A stretch of 64,000 nucleotides of DNA from Drechslerella dactyloides (lineage: Eukaryota; Ascomycota; Orbiliomycetes; Orbiliales; Orbiliaceae), in the NCBI GenBank assembly GCA_020064725.1, contig JAGTWJ010000003.1, positions 2,604,001 through 2,668,000 on the forward strand. Direction: 5' to 3'. Below the pieces are notes generated by a model. It saw only the letters and a program-made list of their open reading frames with translations, did not search any database and was not told the origin of the DNA. Numbering within the stretch: the stretch's first letter is position 1; every line of letters starts with the position of its first letter. Shown here in pieces: positions 1-11,652 of this stretch. A program made the translations under genes and the position numbers.

Positions 1-1328
1 GCAGCAAGCATGACAAGACCGCAGGAATCGGTAAGACGCCGCCTCGCTACGGCAATAGCAACTCTATTTTTGTTTTGCATGCAATGTGCATAAACTTTTT
101 TTTTTTGTTAAATGTCGCTGACCGTTTCGGATTTTTTGAAACACCAGACTTGATGACCGTGTTCCCCGCGGAACTGGTCGCCCAGATATTCTCCCACCTC
201 GACCACCGGTCGCTGCTCAGCTGCGAGCTGGTGTCGCGGTCTTGGTGGTCGGCCGCGATGGAGGCCCAGGTGTGGAAACACGCCTTCGAGCGGGAGTACG
301 GAACGTGGGAAGGCCACCCGTACGGCAGGGACTGGAAGGCCATGTTTGAGGTCAAGGCGACGCTCAACCGACGCTGGCTGAAGGGCCAGGTCAGCGCGAC
401 GTACCTGAAGGGCCACACGGACTCCGTCTACTGCGTCCAGTTCGACCGGTGGAAGATCGTGACCGGGTCCCGCGACCGAACCGTCCGGGTCTGGGACATC
501 GCAACCGGCAAATGCACCAACGTGATCGGGGGCGACGGGGCGAGGGAAGGGGCGACGACGACGACGACGACGGGGATTGGGTACCACCGGGGCTCGGTGT
601 TGTGCTTGCAGTTCGACGAGAGCATACTGGTGACGGGGTCGAGCGACCACACATGCATCGTGTACTCGATCGCGGACGGGTGGCGGCCCGTCGTGCAGCT
701 GCCGGGCCATCGGATGGGAGTGCTGGACGTGTGTTTCGACGAGCGGCACATCGTCTCCTGCTCGAAGGACGCCACGATCTGCGTGTGGGACCGACAGGCG
801 GGCCTGCTGCTGAACCGGCTGCGGGGCCACGAGGGCCCGGTGAACGCGGTGCAGCTGCGGGGGAAGGTCGTGGCGAGCGCGTCGGGAGACGCAAACGTCA
901 AGCTGTGGGACGTGGAGACGGGCGCCTGTCTGCGGACGCTGAGCGGGCACACGCGGGGGTTGGCGTGCATCCAGCTGTCGGAAGACTGCACGACGCTGGT
1001 GAGCGGGGGCAACGACCAGACGATCCGGGTGTGGGACGTGGAGACGGGCCAGCTGCGGTACGAGATCCGGGAGGCGCACAAGTCGCTCGTGCGAAGCCTG
1101 GACCTGGACAGCGAGAACGGGCGGATCATCAGCGGGAGCTACGACCAGAGCGTCCGCGTGTGGGATCTGGCGACGGGACGGTCGCTGCTCAACTTCCCGC
1201 GATGGCATGCGAGCTGGGTGCTGGCGGCGCGGGGGGACTGGCGACGGATCGTGAGCACGGGGCAGGACGCGCAGGTGCTGGTGCTGGACTTCGCCTGCGG
1301 GGTGCGGGGCCTGGCCAGCATGCAGTGA
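1..1328 (+). CDS. F-box/WD40 repeat protein, 5'-truncated by the window edge
   Basis: Probably an SCF ubiquitin-ligase substrate receptor: the F-box would bind Skp1 and the propeller the target. The readable reading frame from position 148 starts with an F-box (PAELVAQIFSHLDHRSLL), followed by seven WD40-type blades ending in WD dipeptides such as VRVWDI, ICVWDR, VKLWDV, IRVWDV and VRVWDL. I do not take the ATG at 153 as the start. A good donor (GTAAGA at 31) and a branch-point-like CTGAC plus CAG acceptor at 147 define an intron 31-147, which joins the exon that ends at 30 in frame, so further exons lie to the left. A (GAC)n run near 552-570 encodes a poly-Thr loop between blades. Codon use is strongly GC-rich. 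The family is certain; the specific orthologue is not determined. Confidence 0.85.
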   Translation, partial: SKHDKTAGIGKTPPRYGNSNSIFVLHAMCINFFFLLNVADRFGFFETPDLMTVFPAELVAQIFSHLDHRSLLSCELVSRSWWSAAMEAQVWKHAFEREYGTWEGHPYGRDWKAMFEVKATLNRRWLKGQVSATYLKGHTDSVYCVQFDRWKIVTGSRDRTVRVWDIATGKCTNVIGGDGAREGATTTTTTGIGYHRGSVLCLQFDESILVTGSSDHTCIVYSIADGWRPVVQLPGHRMGVLDVCFDERHIVSCSKDATICVWDRQAGLLLNRLRGHEGPVNAVQLRGKVVASASGDANVKLWDVETGACLRTLSGHTRGLACIQLSEDCTTLVSGGNDQTIRVWDVETGQLRYEIREAHKSLVRSLDLDSENGRIISGSYDQSVRVWDLATGRSLLNFPRWHASWVLAARGDWRRIVSTGQDAQVLVLDFACGVRGLASMQ

Positions 1329-1532
1329 TGTCCATCTGCATACCTACATACATACATACATACTTTATACTTAATCAATATTATTTTATCGCTCCAAATC
1401 AGCAATCTCGGTTGTTATCGCCATTATCCGTATCGCGATAGATATCAAAGTTATCGAGGGTCCGCAATACCATGAAGTTCCTCCGGGTCGCGCTTGTTTC
1501 AGGCGGATCTCAGCTTTCCAGCCCGGCTGGGC

Positions 1533-2560
1533 GCCAAGGCCCTCCGCCTCGCGCCCAGGCTTGGCGGCGGCTGGGCGGCGGCCGCGGGAGCAGCTGCGAA
1601 CAGCTGGCCGCAGCAGCCTGGCGGTCAGCAAGCAGATGGATGCCCCTTTCCCAGCTCCTCCTCCTGTCCCGAGCGCCCAGGACGGATGGAATCGCGATCG
1701 TTGTCGTAATCGTCTGCGCATGTGGGCGCACTCGAGAGCGGACGGCTGCTGAGTCAGCAGGAGGAGGGCAGGCTGGGCGGCGGACGACAATGTGTTGCGG
1801 ACGCCAAGAGGCAGCTTTCGCAGCGGAAACAGCTGCCATCGCGATATAAAAAAAAAGGACGGCCGGCGGGGGGACAGGAGACCGATGGAAGCCCTCGTCG
1901 CCGCCCGCCAACCGCATCACCACAACCCGCGTCGTCGTGGTGTCGTGGGCGACCGAGCGAGCGAAGGCGGATAGCGTGTGCGAGGTGAGGTGAGGCGAGG
2001 GGCCTTGGGTGTGTGTGCGTCCCAGCCGGCGGGCGGGCGGGCGAGTACTTAAACCGGGCGGATTCCACCGCTTTTTCTTCCTTTTCCTCTCCTCTCCGAC
2101 CTCCATCTCCCTCCCCTTCCTTCCCTCGCCCAAGAACGACCCGTTTTCCTTTCTGTCCTGCTACCCGACGCGGTGCTGTCGACGGTTCCAGCCGCGAGCG
2201 TGTGTTTTCCCATCCGATACTGGTGAGTCCCGGTCCCTCTTCTGCTGCCCTCGACCGTTTTTCTTGGCTCGCTGTGCCCGCTGGTGCCGGCTGGCTGGTG
2301 CTGGCTGGCCCGGCCGGTGTTTGCGTCCGCGCAGAGCGTCCGCGTGAAGCCCCAATCCCCCGACCGAGAGGCCTCTCCCGCCTCAATGCCTCCCCCGCGA
2401 GGCCGCGATCTCTGCCCGCCGGGTTTTCTGGCGGGCCGGAGTGTTTTCTCGCTCTCCTCTCCGTCGGCGCAGACGCTCCGCGCCCGCCGCTGCCCTCTTC
2501 GTCGCCGGCCGGGTCTTGGGCTTGGGACCCTCTGCCCGGCCCCAAGACTCTTGGCTTGGC
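1533..2560. promoter_or_regulatory. Cluster of seven GCCARG (PacC-type) hexamers upstream of pacC
   Basis: GCCARG is the published core site of Aspergillus PacC. Seen directly: GCCAAG at 1533-1538 and 1803-1808 on the + strand; CTTGGC (reverse) at 1560-1565, 2263-2268, 2550-2555 and 2555-2560, the last two overlapping by one base; and CCTGGC at 1617-1622. By chance about one to two would be expected in 1.4 kb, somewhat more in GC-rich DNA. The call is sequence-based only; binding is inferred. Confidence 0.45.
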
Positions 2561-2759
2561 CCGCAACACAACACGCCCCGCAACGCAAAAGCCCGCCGCT
2601 TACGTAACCACCCTCGTGCACCTCCTCCCTTCACCTCCTCCATCACCTCAACCTCCTCCTCCACCACTATCACCACCACCATCATCACACCCTCCACTCC
2701 ATCTCCACTTCCTCCTCTCCAATCCACTCATCACATCCATTCACACACTCTCTCTCGAA

Positions 2760-2807
2760 ATGTGCCCTCTTGCTGACTCCCCCGACAGCCTCCACCGCCC
2801 TCCGTGA
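2760..2807 (+). promoter_or_regulatory. 15-codon upstream ORF in the pacC leader
   Basis: An ATG at 2760 opens a 15-codon frame (MCPLADSPDSLHRPP) that stops at 2805-2807, only 12 nt before the pacC ATG at 2820. If the mRNA starts upstream of 2760, ribosomes would meet this uORF first, and the very short spacing would make re-initiation at pacC inefficient. Whether it lies in the transcript cannot be seen from sequence. Confidence 0.4.
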
Positions 2808-2819
2808 CCTATCACCACC

Positions 2820-5042
2820 ATGGACGGCTCCGACCAGCCCCGCTCCACCTCCTCCCAAGCCGTCCAGACGGACGCGAACTCTCCCGCCGTCGCCACCACG
2901 ACGTCCTCCTCGACCTCAGCCCCGACCTCGACGGCCCCCTCGGCCCCCACCACCACCAGCTCCGGAGTCCAAACATCCGCTGGCACTCAGACCTCATCCA
3001 CAGCCGCCAACACCGCCACAGCCGCCACAACGACGGCCTCCTCTTCCACCTCCACTGCCCAGCCGCTGGCCGGTAGCTCCAGCTCCTCCGCCAACACCGC
3101 CGGCAGCAACGACTCCCAGCACGGCAGCTTGATCTGCCAATGGGGCACCTGCCGCGAGATCTTTGATATCCCGGATGAGCTCTACGTATGTGTTCACCCG
3201 CTCACCCGCTCACAAACCCATGGATGCCCCTGCTAACCGCGTACGATTGCGCTCCAGTCTCATCTCTGCGACGTCCACGTCGGTCGCAAGTCTACCAACA
3301 ATCTCTGCCTCCAGTGCCACTGGGGCACCTGTCGCACCACCACCGTCAAGCGCGACCACATCACATCCCACATCCGCGTCCATGTGCCCCTCAAGCCGCA
3401 CAAGTGCGAGATCTGCTCCAAGTCCTTCAAGCGGCCCCAGGATCTTAAGAAGCACATCAAAACCCATGCGGACGATTCGGTCCTCCTGCGCAGCCCGGAG
3501 CCCGACCTGACCCGCCGTGGAGGGCCCGGTGCCCATCGCTCATCCTTGCAGCACCCCCCTCCGCCACCGCACTATGCTGCCGCCGTCTCCCAGAACCCAT
3601 ACGTTCAAACCTCCCTGCCGGCTGCGGCTCCAGCTTATGGCTTGAACGGGTACTATCCGCAGCAGACCCCTCATCACCACCATCACCACACTGCCTACAG
3701 CGCCGCGGGCTTCTATCCCGGCGCCAACACGACAGCCACCGCTACGCATCCCCATGACGCCCTCCACGGGCTTCCGCGCAAGAGAGCCGCCGCCGCGTTC
3801 GACGCGGAAATGTCGCAGTTTGTGGATGACGTCAAGCGTCAAAAGTACGGCCCTGGGTACACTCCCGAAGTCGCCCATCGCCTCGCCAACCTGCACAGCT
3901 TGGCAAGTAGTGTTGCCATCGAATCCGCCGCTGCTGCCGCTGCCGTTTCCCAGCCACACCTCGACTATCATCAGACTCCTCTCGCCGCCATCTCTGCCGT
4001 TTCCGCCAGCGCTGCCGGTGCCGGTGGCCACCACAGCTCGCATTTCCACTACCAGCTGCCGACCCCTGGTCCCATGGTGCACACCATGCACAAGAAGGCA
4101 GACCTGCTCGAAGCCGACAATTTTCTAACCCAGCTTTCCAGCAGTCTCTACGAGACAAACCCTGCCGCTGCAGCCGCGTCGGGCCTCTCTCAGCCAGGCG
4201 TCCACTACACTGCGACCGGTGTAACGCACTATAACAGGACTCCTTCCCTGCCTCCCCCGAGCCCTCACACGACCGCCTCCGGATCTTCCTCGGGGCATCC
4301 CACCCCGTCCGTCCACCAGAACAGTCCAACCCCAGTTCTGACACCTCCCACTTCCTACACTTCTCACTCTCCGGCATCCACCCACATGTCCAGCCTGTCT
4401 ACCGGCGTCAGCTACCCTAACCTGCCTGCCCATCATCACGTCACCGCCGCAGGTGCAGCCTCCGTCACGACGGCAGATGTTCTTCCGAGTGTCACGGCGT
4501 CCACGTTGGCCGCTTCGTTCGACGCCGATCAGAGACGCCGATACAGCGTTGGTGTTCTTCAGAAGGCGGCGCTTCCGGCCTCGTCTCCCCTGGACCCAGA
4601 TGCAATGGACATCGATTCCGGGCCTGAGGAGCAGCTTCGCCGAGAACCGCCTCTCCCCAAGTCTGCGGAGGTGGATGATGAACCAGAAGGAGAGGGGGGT
4701 GGGGGTGGAGGCAGCGCCAGGTCTAGCATCGACGTGTCGATGATCGATCCCAGCTTGGAAGACCACAATCCTTCCTCGTCGTTGTCGTCACCTTCGTCCG
4801 CTGCTCCGATCAAGCCTGCCAAAGCTGAAGACATCTTCCCTCGCGCGGACGCCTTTGGTCTCATCAAAAGGCTGCGTGAGGAGATCCAGGCAGCGCTTCA
4901 AGCGCTCAACGAGGAGCTTGAAGAGGGAGAGATGGAGTCCGAGCAGCAGCCCGAGCGACGTGAATCTGCAGAGCGACAAGACAGTCCCGTCTCCTACCCC
5001 AAGCTTCCGATGCCGGCGCTCTCTGTTGAGGCGCCAGCCTAG
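2820..5042 (+). CDS. pacC: pH-response zinc-finger transcription factor PacC/Rim101
   Basis: Exons 2820-3185 and 3258-5042 (intron 72 bp, GTATGT...CAG) give 716 aa, near the usual 680 aa. The three C2H2 fingers diagnostic of PacC are present: C106/C111/H124/H129, C142/C147/H160/H164 and C172/C175/H188/H192; the intron falls inside finger 1. The N-terminus is a Ser/Thr/Ala-rich tail of about 100 residues. Downstream lie a His-rich run (around codons 260-267), a basic patch KRQKYGPGY, Pro/Ser/Thr-rich segments, a YPNLP motif at 508-512 in the part where the signalling-protease box of PacC proteins lies, and an acidic, Leu-rich C-terminus. In Aspergillus the full-length protein is cleaved at alkaline pH by the Pal pathway and the proteasome; the short form activates alkaline genes and represses acid genes. 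The upstream DNA carries candidate PacC sites, so autoregulation is plausible. Confidence 0.95.
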
Positions 5043-6791
5043 AACCGTACGGCCCGTCACTTCCTTTTGATTTACGTCTTCCACTCGACCTTATTTTCCA
5101 AGTTGCAAAAGTTACATGCGAGCCTACCATCCGTCCGTTCGCACTCACACGCTCTTTATTTCTTCGACTTTGTTTGTACACGGCTTATCTGTTTCCGTCA
5201 TGTGTTTTTCTTTATATTGGGGTGAGGGCTAGCGACACTATACCACGAACGAATGAATTGAAAAGGTTGTTTCCAGAAGAAAAAAAAATATATAAAAATC
5301 AAAAGACCGGCCTTCTCCCAGATTAATTATCAGTGCGCTTGTTATCTGCAAGAGGGCGAGCCGAGGGAACATGTTCAAAAATTGATTTGCTTTCTCCTTG
5401 TTCCGCTTCTCTTCTGTTCTTTACTGTAGGATAGCCCTTATTTTATCCGGATTGTACTGCCGCAACCACGCGTAATATGCTATCGTGAACTTTTCACGGC
5501 GCACCAGTCGGCCCCGTATTCCGAGTGATAAGAAAGAAACAAGATGTCACCATGTCTGACCTAAACCCGAAAGCCACTGCCACATAGTAGTGTAGCGGAT
5601 CCGCCTTGATTCCCAGCGTCCGTAGCCACTAGGCTGTAGCTCGTCATTTGAGCCGCCGATGTGCTGAGCAGAAGCCCACGAAAAGAGCCCATGCGTCTTC
5701 GACCAACCGGTGTCGCTTTCCGGGACGCAGCTGCCCTCCGACAGGTCAGCGACAAAGCAGACAAGCCGACCAGCGCTCCGGGAAACGCAGACATTCACGC
5801 AAGCACCGTGGAGCGGTGCGTCGCCGCGGTACCACGGACTTCAGCGTCGGTGGCTGCATAGCTTACGAAGGACCGCGGAGGGAGCCTGGAGGATGCGCTC
5901 AGGATGGTCGTACGCGCGCGCGGGGCCATTCAGAAGCTCGAATTCCGGGTCTCTCGGCTGGTTGCAGGTCCTGCTCCTGCTACTGGAGCGAGAGCTGCGC
6001 TGTACGTATCAAATCACATGGGGCCGATGTATATATCAGAGCTAGCTCCGGCGCGCCGCCTCGAGCGTGTAGTAGATGTACGGGCTACGAACGTGCCTTG
6101 GCGTCTCCGCGTAAGATGATTGCTAGCTTGCGAGCGAACGAGCTTTGTCGTCCGATTGGCATACTCGACCGAGGGCGATGGATGGATGGACGATTGCGAT
6201 TGGGAGGCGATAGCGGGTAAAGAGGAGCGGGAGGTATCTTGTACCTTGTCGTCGACCCATCGCAGGTACTTGTGCCAGCAGTCGTCCAATCAGCTGGGGC
6301 CAGAAAAATATACCTGCCAAGTTTACTAGGCCTCCGCCTCTGGCTTGCTCCCGCTTCACCACCTTCTCCACCACCATCACCAGCGTCGACCATCACCAGC
6401 CGTCGGAGCCACCGCCCCTGACCACCGGCAATACCGACGAGCCCGCTCGCCGACATCGAGTCCATCCCCCGTGTCACCATCTCCTCGCAGGTGCGCCGAT
6501 ATCGGGTTCAAGATCCCTCCCAAATCCCAAAGCGTTCCCTCCCACCGCCACTCCTGTTGCTCACCCTCAGACAACATCCAGGTTACCCCTCGGGACCGGA
6601 AAACCATCATACCTCATCGAACCTCCCGAAAACCAAAAGGGGCACGAAAGGCGCAAGATTGTAGCGCAGCTCAAGGCTGAAGCATCGTCGCGCGAATACA
6701 CCGTTCTCGAGTACCTTCGATTGCTCCCCCCACGTCTCCTCCATCGGGTTCACCTTTATTCGCCCTCCAAACGTTACCGCTTCATCACACA
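5043..6791. other. Intergenic region between pacC and the EB1 gene
   Basis: No supported gene. The first 250 bases are probably the pacC 3' end (T/A-rich around 5200-5310 with A-rich runs). Open frames at 5547-6220 on both strands show no domain, no conserved motif and no matching splice pattern, so I leave them uncalled. The CT/CAC-rich part from about 6330 to 6780 looks like the EB1 promoter and 5' leader. Confidence 0.55.
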
Positions 6792-7926
6792 ATGGGAGAG
6801 TCAAGGTAAGGTGCCACGGGCGTCTCTATAGCTCCCGCGTTCCTGACGGGCTGAGATATCTGTGGTGCATCGAAGCTAATACGTAACCCTTTCTTCAGAC
6901 AGGAACTCTTGAACTGGCTCAACGCCTTGCTTCAGCTTAATATGACCAAAGTTGAGCAATGTGGAACAGGGTATGCTAGAACACCCAAGCAGAAATATTA
7001 TCTGGAGGCTTCCGAGCACATAGCTCTAACAACCGCGTCAACAGAGCCGCTTTCTGCCAGATCCTGGATTCAATATACGGTCCGTCCATCCTACGCGTTA
7101 GCCCGGCTATGACCCGCTGCATACAACCTATATACCTCAAAATGCTAAAAGAAGATACCGTCAAATCCAACAGGCGATGTACCCATGTCGAGAGTCAAGT
7201 TCAATGTCAACACTGAATACGCATACCTCCAAAATTTCAAGGTTCTAACGAGTAGGTCTTATTTTGTTTTCGTTTTATTCCGTACGCCCAGCGAAAAATA
7301 TGACAGTTGCAACATGCTAAACCAGTTATCCGGTGCGCAGCTGTTTTCGCGGCGCATGGAATCGATCGTCCGGTCAATGTTACGAATCTGGTGAAGTGCA
7401 AGATGCAGGACAACCTGGAGTTTTTACAGTGGACCAAAAGGTATTGGGATCAGCATTTCCCCGGTGGGGAGTACGATGCTGTCGCACGGCGAAAAGGTCA
7501 ACCCATCAATACTCCTGTTCCTGCGCCACGCTCCATGGCTGTCTCAAAGCCGCGAGGTACGACGCCACAGGTCGCCGGGCCAAGGACTCGGACACCACTC
7601 GGTGGTGCGTCCACTACCGCCCTTCAGAATGAAATCGCGACCCTGAAGGAAAGCGTCACGGGTCTCGAGCGGGAGCGCGATTTCTACTTCAGCAAGTTGC
7701 GAGACATCGAGCTCTTGCTGCAGGAGTCGACTGAGGACCCCGATGAGGAAAAGGCCGTGATTATAAAGAAGGTTCAGGATATCTTGTATTCAACAGAGGT
7801 GAGTCCCCGACGCTCCACTAATAATGGCAAGTAGGACAATTTGCTAAATACGCTGTTCGATTCATGCAGGAAGGATTTGAGATACCGGAAGAGGAGCAAG
7901 GTGTTAATGACGACGAGACGTTTTAA
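6792..7926 (+). CDS. EB1-family microtubule plus-end tracking protein (Mal3/Bim1)
   Basis: Six exons: 6792-6805, 6899-6970, 7045-7079, 7174-7251, 7341-7798, 7870-7926 (237 aa). It binds growing microtubule plus ends and recruits other tip proteins. The start MGESRQELLNWLN and the calponin-homology block (LQLNMTKVEQCGTGAAFCQI, VKFNVNTEYAYLQNFKVL, GIDRPVNVTNLVKCKMQDN, FLQWTKRYWDQHF) are classic EB1. A Pro/Arg/Thr-rich linker follows, then the C-terminal coiled coil/EBH module (LQNEIATLKESVTGLERERDF, YFSKLRDIELLLQ). The protein ends in the acidic-aromatic tail DDETF, like the EEY/F tail that binds CAP-Gly domains. The first five exons are tiny and split the CH domain, with all junctions in frame. 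Length is normal for fungi. Confidence 0.95.
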
Positions 7927-8458
7927 TCCTATTTTTACACTCACAGTCCCTCCCGTTCCTTCCCATTCTCTCGCTCCTTCTTTCCTCTTGGATAGAAGAA
8001 CGTCGCCCTGACTTTTGGGAAGCATGCATCTATCCTGATTCTTGTGCATGTTGGTTTTTGTATACACGAATCTTCGAGGGGAGGCTTTACACGCTGTCAA
8101 AGATGCCTTGTATTAGAACATAATTTGGTTCATTATGTTTCCTTCGTCTTATCGGTGTCGTCTCTCATTGACCCTAGAATAAAAAAGCGACGGTGGTGGC
8201 AGACGGAGGTTGCGGTGAGACGTGTTCTAGATGATATCATCCTTTTCTTCGCTTCTCTCTCTTCCTCTTTCGTTATAGTTTGCATTGCCCTGGTATGGAT
8301 TGCTAGCGTATCTGTCGACAGAGGCTAGGTCGTGAGCGTCATCGTCATCATCCTTCTCCAGCGTCCATGGTCCCAGCATTGACCTCGAAAATCTAGATTT
8401 CGAACCCTGGAAGATTAAGGATAATCGAGAAGTCAACAGGGAGGGTAGTCGCAGATGA
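7927..8458. other. Convergent 3' intergenic region (EB1 and DnaJ genes)
   Basis: Both neighbouring genes end here. T-rich stretches around 7925-7990 and 8220-8280 would be the two 3' untranslated regions. I see no additional coding sequence. Confidence 0.55.
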
Positions 8459-10182
8459 TCAAAAATTGAAGCCACCATTCGAGAACCGAGCTCCATGAGA
8501 ATGCCCACCACCTCCGAAGCCTCCAAACGGACTTGCACCTGGGCCACCCCCGAAATGAAAGCCGCCTCCGCCGCCACCCCCTCCGCCGCCTGAACGCCAA
8601 TAATTAGTTTGACCCTCAACAGCATGTTTTACAACAGGGCTTACCCATTGCTGCGAACAAGACGCTAGGGTCTATGCCGCCTCCCATTCCACCACCAAAC
8701 ATTTCATTCGGGTCGGGTTCAATATCGAGACCCCGGTCATATCGGTCTCGCTTGTTCATATCGGAAAGTGTTTCGTACGCCTCACCGATGTCCTTGAACC
8801 GTGCATCTGCGTCGGGATTGTCCGGGTTTTTGTCCGGGTGCCATTTGATGGCCATCTGGCGATATGCCTTTTTGATCTGTTGCTCCGATGCGTCCTTTTC
8901 AATCCCGAGGATTTTGTAGTAATCTTTTCGTAAAGACTTCTTCAATTCCAGTTCGGCTTGCCGAATCTCTTTTGGAAGGGTGCCATCCTGGGGGTTGGCA
9001 TCGTACAGCGCCTTAAGTTCTCGGACGGCGTCCTCCCATTTACCGGCCTGTCCTAGGATCTTCGCTCTTGTCCGCCGAGCTTTCGTGTATGAGGGATCTA
9101 ACTTGAGAGCAAAATCGCAGTCCGAGATGGCATCATCAAAACATTTGAGCTGGTGGCGAAAAAGAGACATCAGCATTGCTAGAACTTCGTCAGGCCATCT
9201 AACCTGCCGATATAATCAAGACTGGACGGGGGCGTCCGATGCCGCAGGAATTCTTGAATACCTTCATTAATGTCATGGCTCGATTCTGGAAAATTTTGGC
9301 ATTTGTACCCTTGTTCTCAGGATCAACTTCGAGCGCTTCTGTATACAAGACTCTCGCATTCTCGTAATCGCCCTTCTTGAACGCATCATTGCCCATCTCC
9401 TTCTTCTTATCAAGCTCCTTTGCTCTCTTGAGGTAGACCCGGGCATCCTTAAAATCCGGGTCGCACCGTAGCGCTTCTTGGAAGTGTTGAGCAGCTTTGG
9501 CGTTCTCTCCCTGGGCGTAAAGAATCCGGCCGCGCATGACCAAGGCGTCCGGGTCTTTTGAGTTCTGTCTTAACAGAGACATCACAACATTCTGTGCTTC
9601 CCCCAGGCTGTTCAGGTTTCCGATTTTCAGATTAGCCTCAGCCCTCATCAAACGCCATTTCTTCGGTATTTCGCAACCGAGACCAAGGCCCGCCTCTGCT
9701 CGGTCTAAAGCATAAAGGGTCATCGATCCGCTTCCGCTCGCCAACGAAGAAGCCGCGCTCTTAATGTGGGCAATCATTTGCTGAGGGAGGTTTCGATCCG
9801 ATGCTGAGAACTTATCAGTGGAAAGTAAGTCTAAAGCTTCTTCCGGCCGGCCCATCGAAGTTAAGATCCTTGACATCCGTAGTGATGTTTTATCAGCGCC
9901 CGGTTGCAGTCGATCAGCCTCTCTGCAGTCCTCCAGAGCCATCTGGTAGTCGCCATTTGACATGAAAGCTGCCGCACGATTGTTGAAGTAGACGGCATTC
10001 TGCGGGTCGGCAGAGATAGCATTGGTGTATTCGGCTATAGCACCTGGGTAGTTCTTCTGCTTGAAGTATTTGTTGCCCAGGTCCTTGCAAGCTTCGGCGG
10101 CGAGGGCCCCGGTGGCAGGTGGATTTGCGGGAACAGGACTGCTGTCGACATTCATCGGCGTCGCATGGTTGATGGCGTCCAT
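8459..10182 (-). CDS. TPR and J-domain co-chaperone (DNAJC7-like)
   Basis: Exons on the minus strand: 10182-9262, 9149-8645, 8589-8459, giving 518 aa. Residues about 30-375 are a series of tetratricopeptide repeats (for example KDLGNKYFKQKNYPGAIAEY, NRAAAFMSNGDYQMALEDC, GNDAFKKGDYENARVLYTEA). A J domain follows at about 383-450 with the HPD catalytic tripeptide at 411-413 (KWHPDKN), which stimulates Hsp70 ATPase. The tail is Gly/Phe-rich, from the short last exon. Proteins of this layout (human DNAJC7/TPR2) bridge Hsp70 and Hsp90. The start was chosen as the ATG opening MDAINHATPMN, just ahead of the first TPR. The intron after the last TPR half (112 bp) restores the repeat LKCFDDAISDCDFALKLDP. 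Cytosolic location is inferred, as no signal or membrane segment is seen. Confidence 0.93.
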
Positions 10183-11652
10183 CGTTCTTTCGCAGCGCTT
10201 CTCTCCCTGACGGATGGAGACTATGTTGTGAAAGAACCGTGCATATGCCTAGGATGGTGACTTTTGGCCGCGAGTCGCCTTCAGCGGCTTGGAGGAGCGG
10301 CTTGTGATGGTGGCGGTGGCGGTGTTGAAAAGGAGGGTAGACGACGTGGAGAGATGCGAGCCGTCTGTTTGAAGATGCGTGACTTGGAGCAGGCTGGGGG
10401 CGTGGAGGCCAATGTTTCGGGGACAGCCTTTGGGTTTTTAGGGCTGTCGATAAAAATGAGATGGTTCCTGCCACGGCGCAGCGACGCGGGCGAGTCAGCC
10501 AAGCAAGCACAGAGAGGAATCGCAGGATCGAGCAGGTTTGTCGACGCCTGGCAGTTAGACCAGCACTTTCCAGCGGGTCCAGAAGACTCTCGGGCAGGTA
10601 CCTACTGGCGGGCGTGTGGGACGGATGTCGATAGCATGCACCGGACGCACTTTGCGATCGTTTTGGCGGGACTAACAGAGAGCGAATACTTGTCACGGGC
10701 TAGGAAGGAGGCAGGCAGGAAAGAAAGCCCAGCCAGCCAGCCGCCGGGTTCGAGAAGCTTCTACGGGCCTGTCAAACATCGTCAATTGCAACCGCCAGCC
10801 GGCGGCGGTGCATCATCATCATCGTCACCGTCAGGCCGGCCTGCCGCCGCGCATGCTCATTGCAAGAAGTGTCGTGTATACTCTATGTACAGATATCGTG
10901 TACAGTCACAAAGACCCAGCTCCGCGCTATGCTCTCCTCCCGATCAAAACCAAATGGGAAGTAGTAATACCAAACGACCGCGACGCAACTAAAACCAACA
11001 GGCGACGAAATTTCGAAAACGTCCGGATTAGATTACAAAAAATGAGCACGAGAAAACGGCAACAACAAAACGGAAGAACCGAATGGTGCGAAGCAGCTGA
11101 TGCAAAATAGTTTAACCATGGTATTTTTTCGAAGCAAAAAAATAGAAACGAAAGAAGAGAAAAAGACACCTTATCCCAAATAACCCGATGCAATGCCGCG
11201 CTTTTGTGTCTGCGAGTGCCGCCTCTTTTTATTTTGTGTTTTAGGTCGTGCGAGAATTAAGAAACGAAGGTAAGCCGGAGAAACAGAAGAGAAACGATCA
11301 CAGCCAACGACTCCTGCAAAGCACACCCAAATAGCTGGAAGCAACATTAATAGCAATTATACGAAATATCCATCTCTGGTGGTAATTGTAAAAAAAAAAA
11401 AATGGAGAAGAACGCCAGATGAAATGCAGGTCGACGACAACTTAACAAAAAAAGGGTAATCCAATCCAACAAAACCAAAATGTGAGCTGGTGAGTATGCA
11501 ATCGTAAAGAAGGCTTGAAGCTTTGAAGCTGGTTCAACCGCTGTCATCGCCAACACCAAAACGTTGGAATGCGTCAAACATCATCGTGATAACCCTGCCG
11601 AAACATGGTGCCATGTAGGTGTATATCTGCTTGTCGAAGAAAACAGACTCTG
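10183..11652. promoter_or_regulatory. Upstream region of the DnaJ gene and 3' region of the next gene
   Basis: No supported gene. The part near 10183-10700 should hold the minus-strand DnaJ promoter. The A-rich stretch 11040-11460 resembles the 3' untranslated DNA of the upstream minus-strand gene. Open frames in this interval have no recognisable domain. Confidence 0.5.

Larger units (their letters stand above)
1329..2819. promoter_or_regulatory. pacC upstream region and pyrimidine-rich 5' leader
   Basis: No protein gene is supported here. The stretch 2070-2130 and especially 2618-2760 is made of CT/CAC-rich low-complexity DNA, typical of fungal promoters and 5' leaders with transcription start sites. 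Long open frames in this GC-rich DNA have no recognisable domains and overlap each other on both strands. The region holds seven PacC-type hexamers and a short upstream ORF, which are listed separately. Confidence 0.6.

Noticed and set aside
108..1208. Long antisense frame opposite the WD40 gene
   Set aside because: GC-rich codon third positions keep the opposite frame open; the forward strand has a clear F-box and seven WD repeats.
1754..2807. Several 100-270 codon frames on both strands upstream of pacC
   Set aside because: Low-complexity Arg/Pro/Ser text from GC-rich promoter DNA, mutually overlapping, no domains.
5547..6220. Frames of 77-190 codons between pacC and EB1
   Set aside because: No conserved motif, no signal peptide I trust, and no splice pattern; both strands equally open.
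10264..10992. 242-codon frame upstream of the DnaJ gene
   Set aside because: Low-complexity, lies in the promoter of the minus-strand gene, no domain.
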